Source: Planctomycetota bacterium (GTDB taxonomy: Bacteria > Planctomycetota > B15-G4 > SIAN01). Taken from it: a stretch of DNA of 45,809 nucleotides. Both the position numbers and the translations under genes were made by a program. The stretch lies in assembly GCA_009691715.1 (NCBI GenBank), contig SIAN01000033.1:1-45809 (forward strand), written 5' to 3'. Shown here piece by piece: positions 18,271 through 26,132 of the stretch; within the stretch, counting starts at the first letter, position 1; the number at the start of each line of letters is the position of its first letter. A model generated the notes under the pieces. That model saw nothing but the letters and a program-made list of their open reading frames with translations, was not told where the DNA came from and ran no database searches.

Positions 18271-19623
18271 TCACGGGCGCAACGTCTCGATCTTCTTGGC
18301 GACGTCCCGATAGTGGATGTCGACTTCGTAGATGCGCGAGTAGTGCTGGAACGCGTCCGCTCGCTTGCCGGCTTGCTCGGCAACGAGGCCGAGATTGTAC
18401 AGGATCGCCTTGCCGCGATCGCCTGCGGGGGTCGCCTCCTCGAGCGCCGCCTCGAGCTGCTTCGTCGCCATCTCGAGCAGCCCTTTCTTCTGGAAACACC
18501 CGGCCAGCCGGATCAGCGAGTCGGCGCGCGTCTTCGGGTCCTTGACCGCGCGCTGGAACGCCGCGATCGCCTCGTCGAGGTCGCCCTGTTCCTGCAGCAC
18601 CCTCCCGAGCTGAAACCAGAGCCCCAGGTCGGTCGGCCGCTCCGCGACGCGACGGCGAAACTCGGCCGCTTCGACTTTCCGCTTGTCGACGCGCAGCAGG
18701 TCGAGGTCCTCGCGGAAGTTGGCGTTGTCTTCCTGCGCCAAGCGTGTCTCGAGCTTCTTGATCTCGCGGTCCACCGCCTGCATCTGCAGGTCGCCGAGGC
18801 GGTCCTTCAATTCGCTCGCATTGTCGTCGAACGCGAGCCCCTCCTTGAGGAGCCGCTCGGCCTCGCTCCACTCCTCGTGCCTGGCGACAAGCTCCGCCAG
18901 CCGCCGGCGCGCGCGACCGTCTTTCGCGTTCTGCTGCAGCGCGGCGCGCTGGTCGCGCTCTTCCGCGACGAGGTCGTCTTCGGTCTTGTGGATGCGAGTC
19001 TCACGCTCGAACCGCGCCTGCGCGCCGGCATCGCGCACGAGTTCGCGCGACGAGGTCGCCTTCTCGTACGCGCCGCGCTTCAGCGTCACGTCCGCGGCGA
19101 GGTTCTTCCGCATCCGGTCGGCCTCGGCGTCCTTGGGATCGGCCTTGAGCGCCTTCTCCAGACACTCGAGCGCCTCGTCGGAACGCCCTTTCATCGCGTG
19201 GCCCGCCGCCGCCCGCTTCCACGGCAGCGACAACTTCGGCTCGGCCTCTCCAAGAGCGGCGAAGACCGCGACCGCGGCGTCGGCGAGGCTCGCCGCCAAC
19301 AGCGCGTCGCCGAGATCGAGGAACGCGTCCGCGTTCAGCGCGTCCTGCGCGAGACTGCGTTCGAGCGCCCGCACCTTGCCGCTTGCGCTCTTCGCCAGCC
19401 CGCTCACCGCCGCCGACAGCTTGTGCGGCGACGCGCCGAGCTTCGCCAGCCAGCCGCCACCCTTCTTCTCCGCCTTCTGCCGGACCGCCGCGCACCAGAG
19501 TTTGCGCGCGCCGCCGTGGTCGGGCTGCAACGAGATCACCTGCTCGAGCAAGCTCTCCGCGTAATCGAAGTTCTTCTTGCGAAGCGCTTCTTCGGCCTTG
19601 GCGAGGTGGGAGGTGACGTCCAT
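18271..19623 (-). CDS. TPR-repeat protein
   Basis: 450 aa from the ATG at 19623 (the open frame upstream to 20508 runs antisense to def and is not credible). TPR helices occur at both ends: SHLAKAEEALRKKNFDYAES and SLLEQVISLQPDHGGARKLW at the start, and LWFQLGRVLQEQGDLDEAIA, RADSLIRLAGCFQKKGLLEM and ILYNLGLVAEQAGKRADAFQ near the end. The centre (about 185-320) is highly charged and probably helical. There is no signal peptide or membrane segment. Probably a cytoplasmic scaffold; partner unknown. It ends 89 nt upstream of rpsT on the same strand and is divergent from def across 198 bp. Confidence 0.8.
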   Translation of the reverse strand: MDVTSHLAKAEEALRKKNFDYAESLLEQVISLQPDHGGARKLWCAAVRQKAEKKGGGWLAKLGASPHKLSAAVSGLAKSASGKVRALERSLAQDALNADAFLDLGDALLAASLADAAVAVFAALGEAEPKLSLPWKRAAAGHAMKGRSDEALECLEKALKADPKDAEADRMRKNLAADVTLKRGAYEKATSSRELVRDAGAQARFERETRIHKTEDDLVAEERDQRAALQQNAKDGRARRRLAELVARHEEWSEAERLLKEGLAFDDNASELKDRLGDLQMQAVDREIKKLETRLAQEDNANFREDLDLLRVDKRKVEAAEFRRRVAERPTDLGLWFQLGRVLQEQGDLDEAIAAFQRAVKDPKTRADSLIRLAGCFQKKGLLEMATKQLEAALEEATPAGDRGKAILYNLGLVAEQAGKRADAFQHYSRIYEVDIHYRDVAKKIETLRP

Positions 19624-19821
19624 GCAACCTTGGTCGCGTGGGCGCCGGTCAGCGTCCGCCGCGGAGAAAAAGGGCCGGGGAGCGTACCCCCCACCCGGAA
19701 GGGTGTCCATGCGGCGGCGCCACCCGGCAAGCGAACGCCTGCTCGCGGTAGGCAACGGCGCCGCTAAACGTAACGGCTCCGCGGTGGCTCGCCGACCGCG
19801 TCCCTTCCCGCACGAGAGCCC

Positions 19822-20331
19822 ATGGAAGTCGTCGTCTACCCCGATCCCCGCCTGCTCCGGAAGACTGCGCCCGTGGCGCCGATCGACGACGGCGTGCGCG
19901 CCAACGTCGCCGAGATGTTTCGTCTGATGTACGCAGATCACGGCGTCGGACTCGCCGCGCCGCAGGTCGGCTGGAGCGTCCGACTGTTCGTGATCAACCC
20001 AAGCGGCGACCCGGCGAACAAGGCGGAAGAGCGCGTGATCATCAACCCGGTGCCGAAGAAGAAGGCCGGCAAGGTGATCGGCGAGGAGGGCTGCCTGTCG
20101 TTCCCCGGCATCTACGTCGAGGTCGAGCGGGCGCGCCACGTCGTGATCGCGTGGACCGACCTCGAAGGCGTCCCACACGAAGAGCAATGGTCGGACTGGC
20201 CAGCGCGGATCTTCCAGCACGAGTTCGACCACCTCGAGAACGTGCTGCTGGTCCATCGCATGAGCACCGCCGACCGGATGCAGCACGCCGAAGCTCTCGA
20301 CGATCTGCGCCGCGAGTTCGAGGAGGCGTGA
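19822..20331 (+). CDS. def: Peptide deformylase
   Basis: 169 aa, typical length. Removes the N-formyl group from nascent proteins, using a metal held by Cys and two His. All three motifs are present: GVGLAAPQVGW, EEGCLSFPGIYV (metal Cys) and QHEFDHLENVLL (HExxH equivalent, with Phe in place of the common Ile). The start MEVVVYPDPRLLRKTA is standard. ribF follows after 23 nt, so the two are probably co-transcribed. Its upstream 198 bp is shared with the divergent TPR gene; I see no clear promoter there. Confidence 0.96.
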   Translation: MEVVVYPDPRLLRKTAPVAPIDDGVRANVAEMFRLMYADHGVGLAAPQVGWSVRLFVINPSGDPANKAEERVIINPVPKKKAGKVIGEEGCLSFPGIYVEVERARHVVIAWTDLEGVPHEEQWSDWPARIFQHEFDHLENVLLVHRMSTADRMQHAEALDDLRREFEEA

Positions 20332-20354
20332 CCGGCGTCCGCCGGCCGCCACCC

Positions 20355-21293
20355 ATGGAACGGATCGAGGACTACGTACTCGGCGCACCGCTGTCGCGCT
20401 GGCACGGCGGCGTCGCCACCATCGGCGTCTTCGACGGCGTCCATCTCGGCCACCGCGCGATCCTCGACCGCACGCTGTCGTGGGCGCGCACGGAACGACG
20501 CCCCGCACTGGTGATCACGTTCGGCGTGCATCCTGACTTGATCGTCCACGGCCAGGCGCCGGTGCCGCTGCAGTCGCTGACGCAACGCTTGGCGGAGATC
20601 GAGCGCGCCGGCATCGACGCGACGCTGGTCCTCCCGTTCGACGCATCGGTGAGAGAGCTGCCGGCCGAGTCGTTCGCCGAGCGGATCCTCGCCGGAAGCC
20701 TCGCGCTTCGCGGCCTGGTCCTGGGCCACGACACCGCCGTCGGCAAGGACCGCCGCGGCGACGCAACGCTGCTCGATCAACTCGGAGCGCGCCTCGGCTT
20801 CGAAGTGAAGTCAGTCGGCCAGATCTCGATCGATGGCGAGGTCGTCTCGAGCACGCGGGTCCGCGACGCGCTTGGCCGCGGCGACCTCGAGACCGCGAGC
20901 CGACTGCTCGGGCGGGCGCCGTCGCTGCTCGGCCGCGTCGTGCGCGGCGATGGTCGCGGCAAGACGATCGGCGTCCCGACCGCGAACCTCGACATCGAGC
21001 ACGCCTGCCCGCCGGCCAATGGCGTCTACGCGGTGCTGGCGCTCGTTGCCGGTGAACGGCGCCGCGGCCTCTGCAACATCGGCCAGCGCCCCACCTTCGG
21101 CGGCGCCGGAGTGCGCACGATCGAAGTCCACCTGCTCGACTGGAGCGGCGACCTCTACGGCCAGCAGCTCGAGGTCGTGTTCTTGGCACGCCTGCGTGAG
21201 GAGCGCCAATTCAGCGGACCGTCTGAGTTGGTGGCGCAGATCGAGGTCGATCGCCGTGCCGCGGAGGCCGTGCTGCGGCGTCTGCCGAGCTGA
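20355..21293 (+). CDS. ribF: Bifunctional riboflavin kinase / FAD synthetase
   Basis: 312 aa from the ATG at 20355; the earlier frame lies inside def. Phosphorylates riboflavin to FMN and adenylates FMN to FAD. The N-terminal nucleotidyltransferase half has IGVFDGVHLGHRAIL, VITFGVHPDLIV and SSTRVRDALGRGDLETA; the C-terminal kinase half has VVRGDGRGKTIGVPTANLD, PANGVYAVLA, NIGQRPTFGG and IEVHLLDWSGDLYGQQLEV. Both halves look complete. It supplies the FAD that ApbE-type proteins such as the one at 2939 use, though the genes are not linked. Confidence 0.95.
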   Translation: MERIEDYVLGAPLSRWHGGVATIGVFDGVHLGHRAILDRTLSWARTERRPALVITFGVHPDLIVHGQAPVPLQSLTQRLAEIERAGIDATLVLPFDASVRELPAESFAERILAGSLALRGLVLGHDTAVGKDRRGDATLLDQLGARLGFEVKSVGQISIDGEVVSSTRVRDALGRGDLETASRLLGRAPSLLGRVVRGDGRGKTIGVPTANLDIEHACPPANGVYAVLALVAGERRRGLCNIGQRPTFGGAGVRTIEVHLLDWSGDLYGQQLEVVFLARLREERQFSGPSELVAQIEVDRRAAEAVLRRLPS

Positions 21294-21450
21294 GCTCTGC
21301 TGAGCGCGTGGCCCACGCGCGGCTTGCGGGTTCGCGCCTGCGGGCGGGCGCGCGATGGCACGGCTCGCGGCGTTGACGCTGGTACGGGGCGCCCCTACGA
21401 TCCTCGCCCGCTTCGCCGGCACGCGCCAAAAGCTCGGGCCGCGAAGGGGT

Positions 21451-21526
21451 GGGTAGTTAGCTCAGCTGGTAGAGCACGGCATTGAAAATGCCGGGGTCGT
21501 TGGTTCAAGTCCGACACTACCCACCA
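21451..21526 (+). tRNA. tRNA-Phe (anticodon GAA), CCA encoded
   Basis: 76-nt cloverleaf. Acceptor stem GGGTAGT/ACTACCC, D-arm with GCTCAGCTGGTAGAGC, anticodon stem CGGCA/TGCCG enclosing TTGAAAA, variable loop GGGTC, T-stem GTTGG/CCGAC around TTCAAGT, discriminator A and an encoded CCA end. The anticodon GAA reads UUU/UUC codons. Confidence 0.97.
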
Positions 21527-21712
21527 TTTCAATTGGCGCGCCCTCCGGCTGCGCGCGGCGCCTGATGCGCTGGCCATCGCTCCCTCGGGTCGGACGGCGG
21601 ATCTGCCAGCGACGCCCTACTTACGACCAGTCGCGAGCGCGTTTGTGGGTCCATCTGCCGCTTCGATTGGTTGGGCTTACCGGCTTCGGAGCGGCCGGTA
21701 CGATCCGCCGTG

Positions 21713-23218
21713 ATGAAGGCGGCAACGACGTCGGCAACGGTTGCGGCAGGCGGGCTCTTGCTTACCCCGGCACAGGCGACGTTGGTGGGTCTGCCGACGG
21801 AAGGGCAGTTCCTGGTGCGCGGCGCGGCGGGCGCCGGGAAGACGACGGTCGCACTGGCGCGTGCGGCGCATGTCGCGAAGCAACCGCTGTTGCACGGCAG
21901 CCCGCGGGTGCTGCTCCTGGCACGCTCGCCCGCGCTTGCCTGCGAACTAGGCAGTCGGCTTGACGCGTTGCCGGCGGCGGTGGCGGCGCGAATCGAGGTC
22001 GACTCGCCGATCCGCTGGTGCCAGCTCTTCCTAGCGGCGCACGGGCACGCGTCACGACCGCAGGACTTCGTGCGGCCGCGCGAGCTCGGCCTGCTGATCG
22101 GCATCGCGCTCGACCTCGTCCGTCGCCAGGTGAAGCGGCAAGTGCTCCGGCGGCCGCTCGCCTTCTTCACCACCGAGATCGAGTCGATGCTCCTCGCTCT
22201 GGGCATCGAGCGTCTCGACGACTACCTGCCGATCGAACGCGAAGGGCGGACGTTGCCGCTCGACGATGAGTCGCGGCGGGCCGTCTTCGCGGTCTTCGAC
22301 GAACTGCGCGCGCTGGCGGCGCGAATCGGCCGCGTGCTCCCGCTCACTCTGGTGCCCGAGGCGCTGCGCCAGCTTGCGGCAACCCGCACGCCGCCGTTCG
22401 ATCACGTGGTCGTCGACGACGCCCATCTGCTCACGCCCATCGAACTCAAGCTGGTCCGCGCGCTCTCGAGCGGCGGCAGCCTGACGCTCTTCTCCGCGCT
22501 CGAACAGCGCTTCGACCCGCTGGCGGCGAAGCTGACGGCACTCAGACTCGAGCGGCTCGACCGCACCGAAGTGATGCCGACGGCGATGCGCGGGCCAAAG
22601 GCCGTCTACAAGGTCGCACTCCAGATCCTGAGGCAGCGCGGCCGCGCGAACAGCAGCGACGTCAAGTCGATCGTCCCCGAGTCGATCGCTGGCCCCCCTC
22701 CGCGCGTCATCGTCGCCGCCAACTGGCAGGGTGAGTTCGATGCCCTCGTCGAAGACCTGCTGAAACTGAAGTCGGAGGGGCGCGCCCTGCGCGATGCCGC
22801 CGTCCTGGTGCCGTCGGAGCGAGAGCTCGAGTTCCTCGCCGCCGCACTCGCGCGAGTAGGACTGCCGGCGCGCGCCGTCAGCGACGGCGACGTCAGTGAC
22901 GACGCCGTGCGCGAACGTGACGCCGAGGCGCCACCGGCGGACGACGCGATTCGGCTCTGCACGCTCTCGGTCGCGGCCGGCCGCGAGTTCCCGCTGGTCT
23001 ACATGCTCGACGTCAACCGCGGCGCCTATCCGCGGACCAAGCACGACCTCGAAGACCACGAACGCGGCCAGGCCGTCGAGCTCGCCGCTCGCGCCCTCCA
23101 CCTAGCGCTCACCCGCGCTACCGAGGCCGCGACCCTCTTCGCCAGCGAGGGGACCGTGTCACCGCTGCTGCCGAAACGGTTGCTGGAGCGGCGAAACGCG
23201 CCGACCGTCGCACCATGA
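21713..23218 (+). CDS. Small UvrD/Rep-like superfamily 1 helicase
   Basis: 501 aa from the ATG at 21713 (residue 15 of the longer frame). SF1 motifs: Q-motif LTPAQATLV, Walker A RGAAGAGKTTVALAR, Walker B VVVDDAHLLTP (DDAH rather than DExx), and motifs V/VI near the end, CTLSVAAGREFPLVYML and LALTRATEAATLF. It is shorter than UvrD or PcrA (about 700 aa) and lacks room for full 1B/2B insertions. DNA or RNA helicase or translocase activity is likely, but the pathway is unknown. It follows tRNA-Phe by 186 bp in which I see no other feature. Confidence 0.78.
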   Translation: MKAATTSATVAAGGLLLTPAQATLVGLPTEGQFLVRGAAGAGKTTVALARAAHVAKQPLLHGSPRVLLLARSPALACELGSRLDALPAAVAARIEVDSPIRWCQLFLAAHGHASRPQDFVRPRELGLLIGIALDLVRRQVKRQVLRRPLAFFTTEIESMLLALGIERLDDYLPIEREGRTLPLDDESRRAVFAVFDELRALAARIGRVLPLTLVPEALRQLAATRTPPFDHVVVDDAHLLTPIELKLVRALSSGGSLTLFSALEQRFDPLAAKLTALRLERLDRTEVMPTAMRGPKAVYKVALQILRQRGRANSSDVKSIVPESIAGPPPRVIVAANWQGEFDALVEDLLKLKSEGRALRDAAVLVPSERELEFLAAALARVGLPARAVSDGDVSDDAVRERDAEAPPADDAIRLCTLSVAAGREFPLVYMLDVNRGAYPRTKHDLEDHERGQAVELAARALHLALTRATEAATLFASEGTVSPLLPKRLLERRNAPTVAP

Positions 23219-23302
23219 GCGCGGCGCACCTACCGGCGATGAGGGCCGGCTGACCAACACACGCTGAGGCTTCGGACTGACCCTGCGTCCAGGCAACCAA
23301 CT

Positions 23303-26095
23303 ATGCCCACCGAAGCTGCGCCGCGATCGGAGCCGCCGATTCGGGCACGACTGCGCGAAGTCGTCGCGGACTGCCTCGAACGGATGGAGTTGAACGGCTC
23401 AAAGGCCATCGACGAAACGTGCGTGCAACATCCTGATCTCGCAGCGCAGATCCGCCGGCGGCTCGGCCACCTGAAGGACCTCGGTCTTTCCACGACCGCG
23501 ACTTCGCCCTGGAACGTCCCGAAACAGCTCGGCGACTTCGACCTCGGCGAGTCGATCGGCGCCGGCGGGATGGGCGTCGTCTATCACGCCCGCCAGCGCT
23601 CCCTTTCGCGCGACGTCGCGCTCAAGGTGATCCGTCCTGACCTTCAGTGGATGGCCAGTTCACAGTCGCGCTTCCGTCGCGAGATCGACGCAGTCTCGCG
23701 ACTGCAGCATCCCTCGATCGTGCAGATCCACGCGGTCGGCGAGGAGCAGGGCGTCCCGTACTTCGCGATGGAGTACCTGCCGGGCTGCACCATCGCCGCC
23801 GTGCGCGCGTCGAATGCGACCGCTTCGCGTCGCGCGGACAACGACATCGACACGCGACTGCGCGGCCGCAGCTGGATCGATACCTGTGTCTACGTGGCGC
23901 AGCAGGTCGCGATCGCGCTCGATCACGCGCATCGACGCGGCGTGCTCCATCGCGACATCAAGCCGCAGAACATCATGGTCACGCCGGAAGGGCGCGTGGT
24001 CGTCATGGACTTCGGCCTCGCGATGACCGAAGGCTCGAAGAAGCTCACCCGCACCGGCGCCGAAATCGGCTCGCTGCTCTGGATGGCGCCGGAACAGGTG
24101 CGCGGCCGCCACGAGGATGTCCACGAGACCACCGACATCTACGGCCTCGGCGCGACGCTCTACGAAATGCTGACGCTGCGTCCGGCATTCGGCACCGGTT
24201 CCGACGAGGTGATCCGGCAGGCAATCCTGAACGGCGAGTTCCCCGCGCCGCGCACGTTGTTGCCCTCCCTGCCATGGGACGTCGAGACCGTCTGTCTTGT
24301 CGCCATGGAAAAGGATCCGGGCCGCCGCTACGCCAGCGCCGCCGCGCTGGTCGAGGATCTCGACCGCCTGCTCCATCACCGCTCGATCGAGGCGCGGCGG
24401 CCAGGGCTCCAACTGCGCGTGCGGCGCTGGGCCGAGCGTCATCCGGCACTGACCGTCGCCATGGCGCTGATGACCCTTCTGACCGCGACTTCGATCGTCT
24501 TCGCGTTCCAGCAGCGCAGCGCGAATCGCGCCACGCAGGCGGCGCTCGAGAATCTCAAGAAGCAGTCGGAGCGTTCGAACCGCAACGTGAAACGCGCGCG
24601 ATCGGCGATCGACCTGATGCTGACGCGCTTCGCGGACAAACACCTGAAGGACGTCCCGCAGTTCGAGCAGATCAGGGCCTCGCTGCTCGAGGATGCGCTG
24701 ACGCTCCAGCAGGGATTGCTGTCCGAGGAGGGCGACGATCCCGCAGTCCGCCGCGAGACGGCCGATGCCTACGACCGGCTTTCAACGATCCAGCAACTGC
24801 TCGGCAACAACGAAGAGGGGTTGGTGTCGATCGAAAAGGCGATCGAGATCCGCGAGGAACTCCTGCCCCTCGAGCCCGACAACAAGCTGCACCGCGACCA
24901 GATCGGTCTCGGCCATCACGACCTCGGCAACGTCTATCGATCGCTCGGTCGCTGGGACGACTCCGAGCGCCATTTCCGCCGGTCGATCGCGCTCTGCGAG
25001 GAGTCGATCCGTCGGTTCCCCGCGGACAGCGACGGCTTCACCGTGACGCTGGTGCGCTCGCTCAACGACCTTGCGATCACGCTCGAGGAACTGACGCGAC
25101 TCGAAGAGGCGGTCGCCTTGTGCCGCAAGGCGTTCGAGTTGATCGAACCGCTCGCGCAGCAGGCTCCGCAGAACGACGGGCGGCTGAGCCAGGTCGCAGC
25201 GGCGTTGCAGACGCAGGGTCCGGCGCTCGTGCGACTTGGCCGCTACGACGAAGCGATCGCGAGTTTGTCTGCGGCCGTGCCATGGCGCGAAAAGCTGGTC
25301 GCGCTGATGCCCAATTACCTCGAGCACCGGCGCCAGCTCGGCCTGCTGCACTATCAGCTGAGCTACGCGCTGCGGCTCCACGGCGAGGCCGAGAATGCAT
25401 CGGCCTCGGTCGACGAGTCGATCGAAGTGCAGCGGAAGATCCTCGCCGACTATCCGACCGCGCTCGGCGTGCAGTGGGACCTCGCTCAATCGCTGCACGA
25501 ACGCGGCATGGTGATGAAGGAACGGGCCGAGATGGAGGAAGCGCTCGCGAGCCTGCGCGACGCGATCCGCTGGTACGAGCCGCTGGTCGCTGGCGCGCCG
25601 GATCGCCCCGGCTTCTCGCACGAGCTTGGCTGGACGCTCTCCGACCTTGCCGCGTGCCTCCTCGAGCAGGGCGATGCGACGGAAGCCGAGGCGCTCGTGC
25701 AGCGAGCGATCACGCTCCAGACAGCTTGCATCGCGATCGGCCCCAAGATTGAGGCCTACCAGGAGCGCCTGCTCGACCACTTTCGCGTGCTGCGCGACAT
25801 CCTCCTCGCGCGCAACGACCGCGCTGCCGCAATCGCGCTCGCAGATCGCGCCGGGGCGGTCGCCTTCGCCGATCGCCTGCGCCCCGCCGTCGCGCTCTTC
25901 CGCGCCGCAACGCTCGCCCGCTGCGAGGAGATCGAGCGCGCGACGCGGGTGCTCGAGGAGGCTTCGATTGCGGCGATCGCCGGAACGAACGCAACCGCGC
26001 CCGCGCCGGGCTCCCTCCACGCCAACCCCGATTTCGACGAGCTGCGCGCGCGACCCGAGTTCGCGGAACTCCTCGCGCACTGGCTGCGCCGCTAA
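23303..26095 (+). CDS. Membrane-anchored Ser/Thr protein kinase with TPR sensor region
   Basis: 930 aa. An N-terminal helical segment (1-75) precedes a PknB-type kinase domain (about 78-355): glycine loop SIGAGGMGVVYHA, Lys108 in VALKVI, catalytic loop VLHRDIKPQNIMV, DFG in VVMDFGLAM and MAPEQVRG. A hydrophobic helix (about 385-405, LTVAMALMTLLTATSIVFAF) should span the membrane. The remaining 500 residues are TPR-like (AYDRLSTIQQLLGNNEEGLV, LGHHDLGNVYRSLGRWDDSE and others) and would lie outside the cytoplasm. All catalytic residues are present. This architecture is widespread in planctomycetes. It is the only gene here ending in TAA. Confidence 0.93.
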   Translation: MPTEAAPRSEPPIRARLREVVADCLERMELNGSKAIDETCVQHPDLAAQIRRRLGHLKDLGLSTTATSPWNVPKQLGDFDLGESIGAGGMGVVYHARQRSLSRDVALKVIRPDLQWMASSQSRFRREIDAVSRLQHPSIVQIHAVGEEQGVPYFAMEYLPGCTIAAVRASNATASRRADNDIDTRLRGRSWIDTCVYVAQQVAIALDHAHRRGVLHRDIKPQNIMVTPEGRVVVMDFGLAMTEGSKKLTRTGAEIGSLLWMAPEQVRGRHEDVHETTDIYGLGATLYEMLTLRPAFGTGSDEVIRQAILNGEFPAPRTLLPSLPWDVETVCLVAMEKDPGRRYASAAALVEDLDRLLHHRSIEARRPGLQLRVRRWAERHPALTVAMALMTLLTATSIVFAFQQRSANRATQAALENLKKQSERSNRNVKRARSAIDLMLTRFADKHLKDVPQFEQIRASLLEDALTLQQGLLSEEGDDPAVRRETADAYDRLSTIQQLLGNNEEGLVSIEKAIEIREELLPLEPDNKLHRDQIGLGHHDLGNVYRSLGRWDDSERHFRRSIALCEESIRRFPADSDGFTVTLVRSLNDLAITLEELTRLEEAVALCRKAFELIEPLAQQAPQNDGRLSQVAAALQTQGPALVRLGRYDEAIASLSAAVPWREKLVALMPNYLEHRRQLGLLHYQLSYALRLHGEAENASASVDESIEVQRKILADYPTALGVQWDLAQSLHERGMVMKERAEMEEALASLRDAIRWYEPLVAGAPDRPGFSHELGWTLSDLAACLLEQGDATEAEALVQRAITLQTACIAIGPKIEAYQERLLDHFRVLRDILLARNDRAAAIALADRAGAVAFADRLRPAVALFRAATLARCEEIERATRVLEEASIAAIAGTNATAPAPGSLHANPDFDELRARPEFAELLAHWLRR

Positions 26096-26132
26096 ACCGC
26101 CTGTGCGGCGGGCGGGCGACCGTGCAGCGCGG

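Noticed and set aside
18271..20508. Very long minus-strand frame continuing upstream of the TPR protein
   Set aside because: The part beyond 19623 is antisense to def and ribF, has low-complexity Arg/Ala composition and no family similarity.
21304..21320. Perfect GC dyad (GCGCGTGG/CCACGCGC) after ribF as terminator
   Set aside because: The loop is a single base and no T-run follows; more likely chance in GC-rich DNA.
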